A stretch of DNA of 5,969 bases from assembly GCA_009921785.1 (NCBI GenBank), contig RFXE01000115.1, positions 1 through 5,969 of the forward strand. Direction: 5' to 3'. This DNA is from Alphaproteobacteria bacterium (GTDB lineage Bacteria > Pseudomonadota > Alphaproteobacteria > Rhizobiales > Beijerinckiaceae). The position numbers and the translations under genes are program-made. The notes below the pieces were generated by a model. It saw only the letters and a program-made list of their open reading frames with translations. It did not search any database and was not told the origin of the DNA. Of the stretch, positions 1-5,969 are shown in pieces. The first letter of the stretch is position 1. Each line of letters opens with the position of its first letter.

Positions 1-470
1 TCATCAATCGTTACACCGGGAAGCGGCGCCGATTCAGAGCCCGTGGCAATGACGATGTTTTTTGTTTCGATTGTTTCGACTTTGCCATCGGCTTTCGTCA
101 CCGTGACTTTGCCCGCACCGGCAATCGCGCCTGATCCGATGAACGTGTCGACCTTGTTCTTCTTGAGCAAAAACGCGACGCCTTGCACATTGGCATCAAC
201 CGTTTCGGACTTGTGTTTCATCATCGCTTTGAGATCGAGCGTGGGCTTGCCGATCTTGACGCCGAGTGACGCCATGCCGTGACCCGCTTCCTCGAACATT
301 TCAGACGCGTGCAACAAAGCCTTTGACGGAATGCAGCCAATATTGAGGCAGGTGCCGCCAAAGCTCGCACGCTTTTCGACGATTGCGGTTTTGAGGCCTA
401 ATTGTGCAGCACGGATCGCGCACACATAACCACCCGGGCCGGAGCCAATCACAACAAGATCATAAGACAT
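1..470 (-). CDS. lpd: Dihydrolipoyl dehydrogenase (E3), 5' part, truncated by the window edge
   Basis: This is the E3 flavoprotein, which reoxidises the dihydrolipoyl group on the E2 subunit and passes electrons through FAD to NAD+ in the cytoplasm. Only the first 156 codons plus two bases are present, out of roughly 465-475 usual for the family, and the frame stays open to base 1. The protein starts MSYDLVVIGSGPGGYVCAIR: the FAD-binding Rossmann glycine motif is G9-S-G-P-G-G14, followed by an acidic residue (E32 in IVEK) at the end of the second strand. The redox-active disulfide is C41/C46 in GGTCLNIGCIPSK, the form typical of lipoamide dehydrogenases. The second FAD contact motif, IVIATGS, is at about residues 139-145. 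The ATG at 470-468 is chosen because GGAGG lies 5 nt upstream and the GxGxxG motif sits at the expected distance. It follows sucB by 36 nt, which suggests an E3 made with this 2-oxoglutarate dehydrogenase. The NAD and dimerisation domains, including the catalytic His-Glu pair, lie outside the window. Whether it also serves pyruvate dehydrogenase cannot be seen. Confidence 0.97.
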   Translation of the reverse strand, partial: MSYDLVVIGSGPGGYVCAIRAAQLGLKTAIVEKRASFGGTCLNIGCIPSKALLHASEMFEEAGHGMASLGVKIGKPTLDLKAMMKHKSETVDANVQGVAFLLKKNKVDTFIGSGAIAGAGKVTVTKADGKVETIETKNIVIATGSESAPLPGVTID

Positions 471-471
471 G

Positions 472-486
472 AAAGCCTCCGGCTTT
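472..486 (-). promoter_or_regulatory. Ribosome-binding site of lpd inside a short hairpin
   Basis: Read on the minus strand, the sequence before the lpd start is AAAGCC-GGA-GGCTTT, then C and ATG. The two six-base arms are perfect inverted repeats around a 3-nt loop. The Shine-Dalgarno core GGAGG (bases 480-476) occupies the loop and the first two bases of the 3' arm. The ribosome-binding site itself is clear. That the hairpin forms and affects translation is inference: the stem is only 6 bp, half of it A-U, and a ribosome finishing sucB just upstream could affect it. Confidence 0.6.
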
Positions 487-506
487 TGAAAACTTAAATT
501 CGACGG

Positions 507-1715
507 TTAGAGATCGAGCACGAGGCGCGCGGGATCTTCAAGCGCTTCCTTTACACGCACAAGGAAGGTGACGGCCTCTTTGCCGTCCACAATGCGGTGA
601 TCGTATGAGAGCGCGAGATACATCATCGGGCGCACTTCAACCTTGCCGCCGACAACCATCGGACGTTCCTGAATTTTGTGCATGCCGAGAATGCCTGACT
701 GAGGCGCATTCAAAATCGGCGTCGACATCAGCGAGCCATAAATACCGCCATTGGTGATGGTGAAAGTGCCCCCTTGCATCTCTTCGATCTTGAGGGCGCC
801 GTCACGAGCGCGCTTGCCGAAATCGGCGATTGTTTTTTCAATCGTCGCCAGACCCATCTGATCGGCCTCGCGCACGACGGGCACAACAAGACCCTTATCC
901 GTGCCAACAGCAATGCCGACATGATAATAATTTTTATAAACAAGATCGGTGCCGTCGATCTCCGCATTCACAGCGGGGAGTTCTTTTAACGCTTGCGTGC
1001 AAGCTTTGACGAAGAAGCTCATAAAGCCGAGCTTTACGCCGTGCTTCTTTTCAAACACGTCCTTGTAACGGTTACGCAGTGCCATGACCTCGGTCATGTC
1101 AACTTCGTTGAAGGTCGTGAGCATCGCTGCCGTGTTTTGCGCATCCTTCAAACGGCGCGCGATGGTTTGACGAAGCTTCGTCATGCGCACACGCTCTTCG
1201 CGTGAGGCATCATCGGCACCTGACGGCGCGCGGACGCTGACAGGCGTTGTGGCAGCAGGTGCTGCGCCCGTGGCGATAGCGGCGAGCATATCGCCTTTTG
1301 TTACACGACCATCCTTGCCCGATGCGGCGACGCTTGAGGGGTTCACGCCGCTCTCTACTGCGAGACGCGACACAGCCGGACCATGATCAACGGCTGAAGG
1401 TGCAGGTGCTGCAACTGGTTTTTCTTTTGCAGGTGTTGATGCGGCTGCCGCAGGTGTAGCAGGTGCTGTGCCCGCTCCGCCTGCGCTGATGGTGCCGAGC
1501 AAAGCGCCAACGCCAACCGTCTCGCCTTCTTTCGCGACGATCTCGGCAAGTGTGCCGGCTGCAGGTGCGTTGACTTCGAGCGAGACCTTGTCGGTTTCCA
1601 ACTCGAGCACGGGCTCATCGGCCTTAACGACATCGCCGGGCTTCTTGAACCATTTGCCGATCGTGGCTTCGGAGACGGACTCGCCGAGTGTCGGGACGCG
1701 GATTTCACTGGCCAT
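507..1715 (-). CDS. sucB: Dihydrolipoyllysine-residue succinyltransferase (E2o) of 2-oxoglutarate dehydrogenase
   Basis: This is the E2 core of the cytoplasmic 2-oxoglutarate dehydrogenase complex. It carries the succinyl group from E1 on a swinging lipoyl arm and transfers it to CoA. The 402-residue length is normal for a one-lipoyl E2o (E. coli about 405). Domains in order: lipoyl domain 1-77, with the lipoylated lysine K43 in ETDKVSLEV; an Ala/Pro-rich flexible linker at about 78-110; a peripheral subunit-binding domain at about 111-147 (GPAVSRLAVESGV to GRVTKGDMLAAI), which docks E3 and/or E1; a second Ala/Pro linker at 148-170; and the acyltransferase domain at about 174-402. The catalytic motif is DHRIVDG, with H373 and D377. 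The TFNEVDM segment at 201-207 is characteristic of succinyl rather than acetyl transferases, which together with adjacent sucA makes E2o far more likely than pyruvate dehydrogenase E2. The ATG is preceded by AAGGAA at 9 nt. The gene lies 38 nt after sucA and 36 nt before lpd. No disruptions are seen. Confidence 0.98.
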   Translation of the reverse strand: MASEIRVPTLGESVSEATIGKWFKKPGDVVKADEPVLELETDKVSLEVNAPAAGTLAEIVAKEGETVGVGALLGTISAGGAGTAPATPAAAASTPAKEKPVAAPAPSAVDHGPAVSRLAVESGVNPSSVAASGKDGRVTKGDMLAAIATGAAPAATTPVSVRAPSGADDASREERVRMTKLRQTIARRLKDAQNTAAMLTTFNEVDMTEVMALRNRYKDVFEKKHGVKLGFMSFFVKACTQALKELPAVNAEIDGTDLVYKNYYHVGIAVGTDKGLVVPVVREADQMGLATIEKTIADFGKRARDGALKIEEMQGGTFTITNGGIYGSLMSTPILNAPQSGILGMHKIQERPMVVGGKVEVRPMMYLALSYDHRIVDGKEAVTFLVRVKEALEDPARLVLDL

Positions 1716-1724
1716 GATGATAAG

Positions 1725-1730
1725 TTCCTT
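1725..1730 (-). promoter_or_regulatory. Ribosome-binding site of sucB
   Basis: AAGGAA on the minus strand lies 9 nt before the sucB ATG, in the 38-nt spacer after the sucA stop. It supports the start at 1715, where the lipoyl domain begins directly with the family-typical ASEIRVPTLGESV. The rest of the spacer is fairly AT-rich and contains an 8-bp palindrome, CTGTACAG (1733-1740), for which I see no function. Confidence 0.65.
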
Positions 1731-1753
1731 GGCTGTACAGATTCAATTTTTGT

Positions 1754-4714
1754 TCACGCTGCGAAGGCTTCTTCAAGGAAGGCTTGCAGCTGTGCGAGAT
1801 GCGTAGACATGAGACCGGTTGCTGTGGCAGCGGAGGCGGGGCGGCCGGCATAACGAGGCCGCTTCACCTTTGATCCGGTTTGCTCAAGCACCCAGGAGAG
1901 ATAAGGCTCGATGAAGGTCCATGAGCCCATATTTTTCGGCTCTTCCTGACACCAGACGATGTCGGCGTTTTTGAAACGGCCGAGCTCATTGACCAGTGCT
2001 TTGAGCGGGAACGGATAAAGCTGTTCGACGCGCAAAAGATAGACGTCATCAATGCCGCGCTTCTCACGCTCTTCGTAAAGATCATAATAGACCTTGCCCG
2101 AGCAGAGCACGACACGGCGGACCTTATTGTCTTTTGCGAGTTTGATCTTCTCGTTTTTGAGGATCTGCGCATCATCCCACAGGACACGATGGAAGCTCGT
2201 GCCCTCGGCCATTTCATCAAGACGGGAAATCGCACGCTTGTGACGCAACAAAGATTTAGGCGTCATCAAAATGAGCGGCTTGCGGAATTCGCGTTTGAGC
2301 TGCCGACGCAGAATGTGGAAGTAATTTGCCGGCGTCGTGCAATTGGCAACCTGCATATTGTCTTCCGCGCACATTTGCAGGAAGCGCTCAAGACGCGCGG
2401 AGGAATGTTCCGGCCCCTGACCTTCATAGCCATGCGGCAGAAGACAAACGAGACCCGACATGCGCAACCATTTGCGTTCGCCCGAAGAGATGAACTGGTC
2501 GAACAAAACCTGTGCGCCATTGGCGAAATCGCCGAACTGCGCTTCCCACAGAGTGAGCGCATTGGGTTCCGAGAGCGAATAGCCATATTCGAACCCGAGC
2601 ACGGCTTCTTCTGACAACATCGAATTGATGACTTCGTATTTGCCTTGACCCTCGCGGATATTGCTCAAAGGCTTGTAGCGCCGCTCAGTCTCTTGGTCGA
2701 TCAACACCGAATGGCGTTGCGAGAAGGTACCGCGCTCGCAATCTTGCCCGGAGATCCGCACGCGCGCGCCTTCATTGACGGTGAGCGCGAAGGCAAAGGC
2801 TTCTGCTGTTGCCCAATCAATACCCTCGCCCGTTTCAACCGCCTTGCGACGATTGTCCATGAAACGCTGGATTGTTTTATGCGCGTTGAAGTCAGCAGGG
2901 ATCGTGGTGAGCTTGTCGCCGATCTCTTTGAGTTGAGACAAAGGCGCACCTGTTTCACCACGGCGTGCATCATCTTGCGTGGCTTGAGCCGTTTTCAATC
3001 CGGCCCAACGGCCATCAAGCCAATCGGCCTTATTCGGCTTATAGGCTTGTCCGGCTTCATGCTCGGCCTCAAGGCGCGCGCGCCAGTCGGATTTCATCTT
3101 TTCGACTTCGCCTTCGGTGACAACACCTTCAGCAATCAATTTCTTCGAATAGATTTCGAGCGTGGTCGGCTGCTGACGGATTTTTTTATACATCAGCGGT
3201 TGCGTGAAGCTCGGCTCGTCACCTTCATTGTGACCAAAGCGGCGATAGCAGAACATGTCGATGACGACCGGCTTGTGGAATTGCTGCCGGAATTCGACAG
3301 CAACCTTCACCGCGAACACCACCGCTTCGGGATCATCACCATTCACATGGAAGATTGGCGCTTCGATCATCTTCGCCACATCAGACGGATAGGGCGACGA
3401 ACGCGAGAAACGCGGATAGGTCGTAAAGCCGATCTGGTTGTTGATGATGAAGTGAATCGAACCGCCGGTGCGATGACCCTTCAATCCCGATAGTCCCAAA
3501 CATTCCGCCACAACGCCTTGGCCCGCAAAAGCGGCGTCGCCGTGAATGAGAAGCGGCAAAACTTTGACGCGTTCAGCCGTATCATTCAATTGATCCTGCT
3601 TGGCGCGCACTTTGCCAAGCACGACGGGATCAACGATTTCAAGATGCGACGGGTTGGCCGTGAGCGAGAGATGCACCGTATTGCCATCAAAGCTGCGGTC
3701 CGATGACGCACCAAGATGATATTTCACATCGCCCGAGCCTTCGACTTCTGCGGGAGCAAATGAGCCGCCCTTGAATTCATGAAACAAAGCGCGATGCGGT
3801 TTGCCCATCACTTGGGTGAGCACATTCAAACGGCCGCGATGCGCCATGCCAAACACGATTTCCTGCACGCCGAGATTACCGCCGCGCTTGATGATTTGCT
3901 CAAGTGCCGGCACGAGCGATTCACCACCATCAAGACCGAAGCGCTTGGTGCCAGTGAATTTCACATCGAGAAATTTTTCAAATCCTTCGGCTTCGACGAG
4001 CTTATTCAAAATCGCGCGCTTGCCTTCGCGTGTGAACGCGATTTCCTTATCGGGGCCTTCGATGCGTGCCTGAATCCAGCCCTTCTCAGCGGGATTGGAG
4101 ATGTGCAGGAATTCCCACCCGATGGTGGAGCAATAAGTTCGCTTCAGAATGGCGAGCATCTCGCGCAAGGTCGCGAATTCAAGGCCAAGCACATTGTCGA
4201 TAAAAATTTTGCGATCCCAATCGGCTTCGGTGAAGCCATAAGACGACGGATGCAATTCTTCGTGATCTTTTGCCGGCTCAAGACGAAGTGGATCAAGATC
4301 GGCATGAAGATGGCCGCGCATGCGATAGGCACGGATCATCATCAACGCGCGCACGGAATCGCGTGTGGCTTGTTGCACATCCGCAGGTGACACACCGGCT
4401 TTGCCAGCGTCGGCCTTGCCCTTGAGCTTATCGCCAATCGCCTTTTCGACCTCGGCCCAATTGCCATCAAGCGCGGAGACAAGATCGGTTCGGGGTGTTA
4501 CGGGCCAGTTGGCCTTTTTCCACGATGCACCCGCTGCCGATTTTTCAACCGATGCGGGATCGTCTTTCAACGCCTCGAAAAACTCGCGCCATTCCGCGCT
4601 GACGGAAGACGGATCTTTCGCATAGCGTGCTTCCAACTGTTCGATATAGGCGGCATTGCCCCCATAAAGGAACGAGGTTTCGAGAAAGGCTTTGTTCTGG
4701 TCTTGGCGTGACAT
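1754..4714 (-). CDS. sucA: 2-oxoglutarate dehydrogenase E1 component (thiamine diphosphate-dependent)
   Basis: E1 decarboxylates 2-oxoglutarate on thiamine diphosphate and reductively succinylates the lipoyl arm of SucB, the entry and usual control step of the complex. The protein has 986 residues, longer than the E. coli enzyme (about 933) but usual for alphaproteobacteria. Layout: an N-terminal E2-binding segment at about 10-50 (FLETSFLYGGNAAYIEQL); a variable Lys/Ala-rich linker at about 55-110; the TPP-binding dehydrogenase domain at about 200-530; the transketolase-like pyrimidine-binding domain at about 630-830; and the C-terminal 2-OGDH domain at about 830-984. Active-site motifs are intact: GMAHRGR with H292, SHLEIV with H357, the Mg-TPP motif GDAAF with D393 followed by INNQIGF with N425/N426, FGHNEGDEP at 493-501, and HGYEGQGPEHSSARLERF at 761-778. 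The C-terminus carries WCQEEPKNMGSW and YAGRPASAATATGLMS, both E1o hallmarks. The ATG at 4714 has AAGGAG 6 nt upstream. The gene lies 16 nt after sucD and 38 nt before sucB, consistent with one transcript. No frameshift or missing catalytic residue is seen. Confidence 0.99.
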   Translation of the reverse strand: MSRQDQNKAFLETSFLYGGNAAYIEQLEARYAKDPSSVSAEWREFFEALKDDPASVEKSAAGASWKKANWPVTPRTDLVSALDGNWAEVEKAIGDKLKGKADAGKAGVSPADVQQATRDSVRALMMIRAYRMRGHLHADLDPLRLEPAKDHEELHPSSYGFTEADWDRKIFIDNVLGLEFATLREMLAILKRTYCSTIGWEFLHISNPAEKGWIQARIEGPDKEIAFTREGKRAILNKLVEAEGFEKFLDVKFTGTKRFGLDGGESLVPALEQIIKRGGNLGVQEIVFGMAHRGRLNVLTQVMGKPHRALFHEFKGGSFAPAEVEGSGDVKYHLGASSDRSFDGNTVHLSLTANPSHLEIVDPVVLGKVRAKQDQLNDTAERVKVLPLLIHGDAAFAGQGVVAECLGLSGLKGHRTGGSIHFIINNQIGFTTYPRFSRSSPYPSDVAKMIEAPIFHVNGDDPEAVVFAVKVAVEFRQQFHKPVVIDMFCYRRFGHNEGDEPSFTQPLMYKKIRQQPTTLEIYSKKLIAEGVVTEGEVEKMKSDWRARLEAEHEAGQAYKPNKADWLDGRWAGLKTAQATQDDARRGETGAPLSQLKEIGDKLTTIPADFNAHKTIQRFMDNRRKAVETGEGIDWATAEAFAFALTVNEGARVRISGQDCERGTFSQRHSVLIDQETERRYKPLSNIREGQGKYEVINSMLSEEAVLGFEYGYSLSEPNALTLWEAQFGDFANGAQVLFDQFISSGERKWLRMSGLVCLLPHGYEGQGPEHSSARLERFLQMCAEDNMQVANCTTPANYFHILRRQLKREFRKPLILMTPKSLLRHKRAISRLDEMAEGTSFHRVLWDDAQILKNEKIKLAKDNKVRRVVLCSGKVYYDLYEEREKRGIDDVYLLRVEQLYPFPLKALVNELGRFKNADIVWCQEEPKNMGSWTFIEPYLSWVLEQTGSKVKRPRYAGRPASAATATGLMSTHLAQLQAFLEEAFAA

Positions 4715-4720
4715 GACCCG

Positions 4721-4726
4721 CTCCTT
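4721..4726 (-). promoter_or_regulatory. Strong ribosome-binding site of sucA
   Basis: A perfect AAGGAG on the minus strand lies 6 nt before the sucA ATG, within the 16-nt gap after the sucD stop. It is the best Shine-Dalgarno match in the window. It fixes the sucA start and suggests that E1 translation initiates independently rather than only by coupling to sucD. Confidence 0.8.
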
Positions 4727-4730
4727 GCGA

Positions 4731-5618
4731 TCAATGACCCTTCAACACATCGACGAGTGTTTTGCCGAGGCGCGCAGGTGACGGCGAAACACGAATGCCG
4801 GCAGCTTCCATGGCGGCGATCTTGTCTTCCGCGCCGCCCTTACCACCCGAGATAATCGCACCGGCATGACCCATGCGACGACCGGGAGGGGCCGTGCGAC
4901 CCGCAATAAATCCGACAACCGGCTTTTTGCGGCCGCGCTTCGCTTCGTCTTTCAAAAACTGTGCGGCATCTTCTTCGGCCGAGCCGCCAATTTCGCCGAT
5001 CATCACGATCGATTCCGTCTTTGGATCGGCGAGGAACATTTCGAGCATGTCGATAAATTCGGTGCCCTTCACCGGATCACCACCAATGCCGACGGCTGTC
5101 GTCTGGCCGAGGCCTTCTTGTGTGGTCTGGAACACCGCTTCGTAAGTGAGCGTGCCGGAGCGCGAGACAATGCCGACATTGCCGGGTTTGAAGATGTTGC
5201 CTGGCATAATGCCGATTTTGCATTCACCGGCTGTCATCACGCCCGGGCAATTTGGCCCGATGAGACGCGACTTTGAGCCGGAGAGCGCACGCTTCACGCG
5301 CACCATGTCTAGCACCGGAATGCCTTCGGTGATGCAGACGATGAGCGGAATTTCAGCTTGGATCGCTTCGCAGATCGCGTCTGCCGCGCCGGGTGGCGGA
5401 ACATAAATCACGCTTGCGTCGGCGCCTGTTGCGTCACGCGCTTCCGCCACCGTGTCGAACACAGGAAGGCCGAGATGTGTCGAGCCACCTTTGCCCGGTG
5501 ATGTGCCACCGACGAGCTTGGTGCCATAGGCAATCGCTTGTTCGGAATGGAAGGTGCCGGTCTTGCCGGTGAAACCCTGCGTGAGCAGCTTGGTGTTTTT
5601 GTCGATGAGAATGGACAT
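4731..5618 (-). CDS. sucD: Succinyl-CoA ligase (ADP/GDP-forming) subunit alpha
   Basis: With SucC this subunit forms succinyl-CoA synthetase, which converts succinyl-CoA, phosphate and NDP to succinate, CoA and NTP in the cytoplasm. The 295-residue length matches the family (E. coli 289). The N-terminal CoA-binding Rossmann domain covers about 4-100 and includes QGFTGKTGTFHSEQA at 14-28. GPNCPG at 121-126 holds the CoA-proximal cysteine C124. The ligase domain follows from about 145, with SRSGTLTYE at 152-160 and GEIGGSAEEDAA at 208-219. The phosphorylated catalytic histidine is H251 in GHAGAIISGG. The family alone does not reveal ADP or GDP preference, which is set by SucC. The start is the ATG only 2 nt after the sucC stop, with just a weak GGGG 6 nt upstream, so translational coupling to sucC is likely; MSILIDKNTK is the usual N-terminus. 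It ends 16 nt before sucA. No defects are seen. Confidence 0.98.
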   Translation of the reverse strand: MSILIDKNTKLLTQGFTGKTGTFHSEQAIAYGTKLVGGTSPGKGGSTHLGLPVFDTVAEARDATGADASVIYVPPPGAADAICEAIQAEIPLIVCITEGIPVLDMVRVKRALSGSKSRLIGPNCPGVMTAGECKIGIMPGNIFKPGNVGIVSRSGTLTYEAVFQTTQEGLGQTTAVGIGGDPVKGTEFIDMLEMFLADPKTESIVMIGEIGGSAEEDAAQFLKDEAKRGRKKPVVGFIAGRTAPPGRRMGHAGAIISGGKGGAEDKIAAMEAAGIRVSPSPARLGKTLVDVLKGH

Positions 5619-5620
5619 GA

Positions 5621-5969
5621 TTAACCCCGTACGGCTTTCACGATTTTCTGGGCGGCATCGTCGAGATCGTCAGCCGGAATGACATTCAAGCCGGACTTCG
5701 AAATGATCTCTTTGCCGAGTTGAACATTGGTGCCTTCCAAGCGCACGACGAGCGGCACTTTGAGGCCCACTTCTTTCACCGCAGCAATTACGCCTTCGGC
5801 GATGACATCGCATTTCATGATGCCGCCGAAAATGTTGACGAGGATGCCCTTCACATTCGGATCGGCTGTAATGATCTTGAATGCGGCTGTGACTTTTTCT
5901 TTTGAAGCGCCGCCGCCGACATCGAGGAAGTTTGCTGGAAACTCGCCATAGAGCTTGATGATATCCATG
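5621..5969 (-). CDS. sucC: Succinyl-CoA ligase (ADP/GDP-forming) subunit beta, C-terminal part, truncated by the window edge
   Basis: SucC is the nucleotide- and succinate-binding partner of SucD. Only about the last 116 codons are present, of roughly 390-400 usual. The visible region is the C-terminal CoA-ligase domain, with PANFLDVGGGASKEKV, GILVNIFGGIMKCDVIAEG, VPLVVRLEGTNVQLG and SGLNVIPADDLDDAAQKIV, all in the order and spacing known for the family. The ATG at 5968 is not the true start: in homologues this methionine is internal (…MDIVKLHG in E. coli), and the frame runs on to the edge at 5969. The ATP-grasp domain that decides ATP or GTP specificity lies outside. The stop TAA is 2 nt before sucD. 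In many alphaproteobacteria mdh lies upstream, but that cannot be seen here. Confidence 0.97.
   Translation of the reverse strand, partial: MDIIKLYGEFPANFLDVGGGASKEKVTAAFKIITADPNVKGILVNIFGGIMKCDVIAEGVIAAVKEVGLKVPLVVRLEGTNVQLGKEIISKSGLNVIPADDLDDAAQKIVKAVRG
5625..5628 (-). promoter_or_regulatory. Weak ribosome-binding site of sucD, inside the end of sucC
   Basis: GGGG on the minus strand lies 6 nt before the sucD ATG and within the last codons of sucC. There is no fuller Shine-Dalgarno match nearby, while the sucC stop and sucD start are separated by only TC. Termination-reinitiation coupling, which would favour equal amounts of the alpha and beta subunits, is inferred from this spacing. Confidence 0.45.

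Noticed and set aside
472..487. The sucB-lpd hairpin as a transcription terminator
   Set aside because: The stem is only 6 bp, is not GC-rich and is followed by C-ATG rather than a U-tract; lpd starts right after it.
1355..1708. 117-codon frame on the same strand as sucB, in another frame
   Set aside because: The Ser/Pro/His/Arg-rich translation is the out-of-frame reading of the lipoyl domain and Ala/Pro linker of SucB; no independent gene.
1733..1740. Palindrome CTGTACAG in the sucA-sucB spacer
   Set aside because: A single 8-bp palindrome without a second copy, a promoter or a known operator match; chance is sufficient.
1717..1746. Possible internal promoter before sucB: TTGAAT, 18-nt spacer, TATCAT on the minus strand
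   Set aside because: The -10-like box abuts the ATG, so transcription would begin inside the coding sequence and miss the ribosome-binding site; the -35 match is only four of six.
2645..3493. 282-codon open frame on the plus strand opposite sucA
   Set aside because: It lies wholly antisense to the strongly conserved catalytic part of sucA, its translation shows no recognisable domain, and long open antisense frames are expected opposite genes with this codon use.
3779..4390. 203-codon open frame on the plus strand opposite sucA
   Set aside because: Fully contained antisense frame without a recognisable motif; a shadow of sucA.
4866..5406. Overlapping plus-strand frames of 136, 90 and 86 codons opposite sucD
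   Set aside because: All are antisense to the intact, conserved sucD frame, in mutually conflicting frames and without protein-like motifs.

Overview
This window is a contiguous block of core metabolism. Five genes, all on the minus strand, encode the two consecutive TCA-cycle steps from 2-oxoglutarate to succinate. In transcription order (right to left) they are: the 3' end of sucC (succinyl-CoA ligase beta), sucD (succinyl-CoA ligase alpha), sucA (2-oxoglutarate dehydrogenase E1), sucB (E2, dihydrolipoyl succinyltransferase) and the 5' part of lpd (E3, dihydrolipoyl dehydrogenase). sucC and lpd are cut by the window edges; the other three are complete, with no frameshift or internal stop.

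The organism is most likely an alphaproteobacterium, probably of the Hyphomicrobiales (Rhizobiales). The sucC-sucD-sucA-sucB-lpd order is classic for that class. E1 has the longer alphaproteobacterial form (986 residues against about 933 in E. coli), with an N-terminus containing LETSFLYGGNAAYIE. The N-terminus of Lpd also has the alphaproteobacterial style. A hand count of the first 60 bases gives about 55% GC, and the rest looks moderate by eye, which is lower than in many free-living rhizobia. Genus cannot be fixed from this.

Layout: 1-470 lpd (partial); 471-506 spacer with a ribosome-binding site inside a small hairpin; 507-1715 sucB; 1716-1753 spacer; 1754-4714 sucA; 4715-4730 spacer with a strong ribosome-binding site; 4731-5618 sucD; a 2-nt gap; 5621-5969 sucC (partial). 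There is no gene-free stretch longer than 38 nt, and I see no convincing promoter, terminator, RNA gene, mobile element, CRISPR array or foreign insert. The operon promoter (perhaps upstream of mdh or sucC) and the terminator (after lpd) should lie outside the window.

Together, SucA decarboxylates 2-oxoglutarate on thiamine diphosphate, SucB passes the succinyl group from its lipoyl arm to CoA, Lpd reoxidises the lipoyl group with NAD+, and SucCD converts succinyl-CoA to succinate while making a nucleoside triphosphate. I found no undescribed system here. The one local detail worth a second look is the hairpin over the lpd ribosome-binding site.
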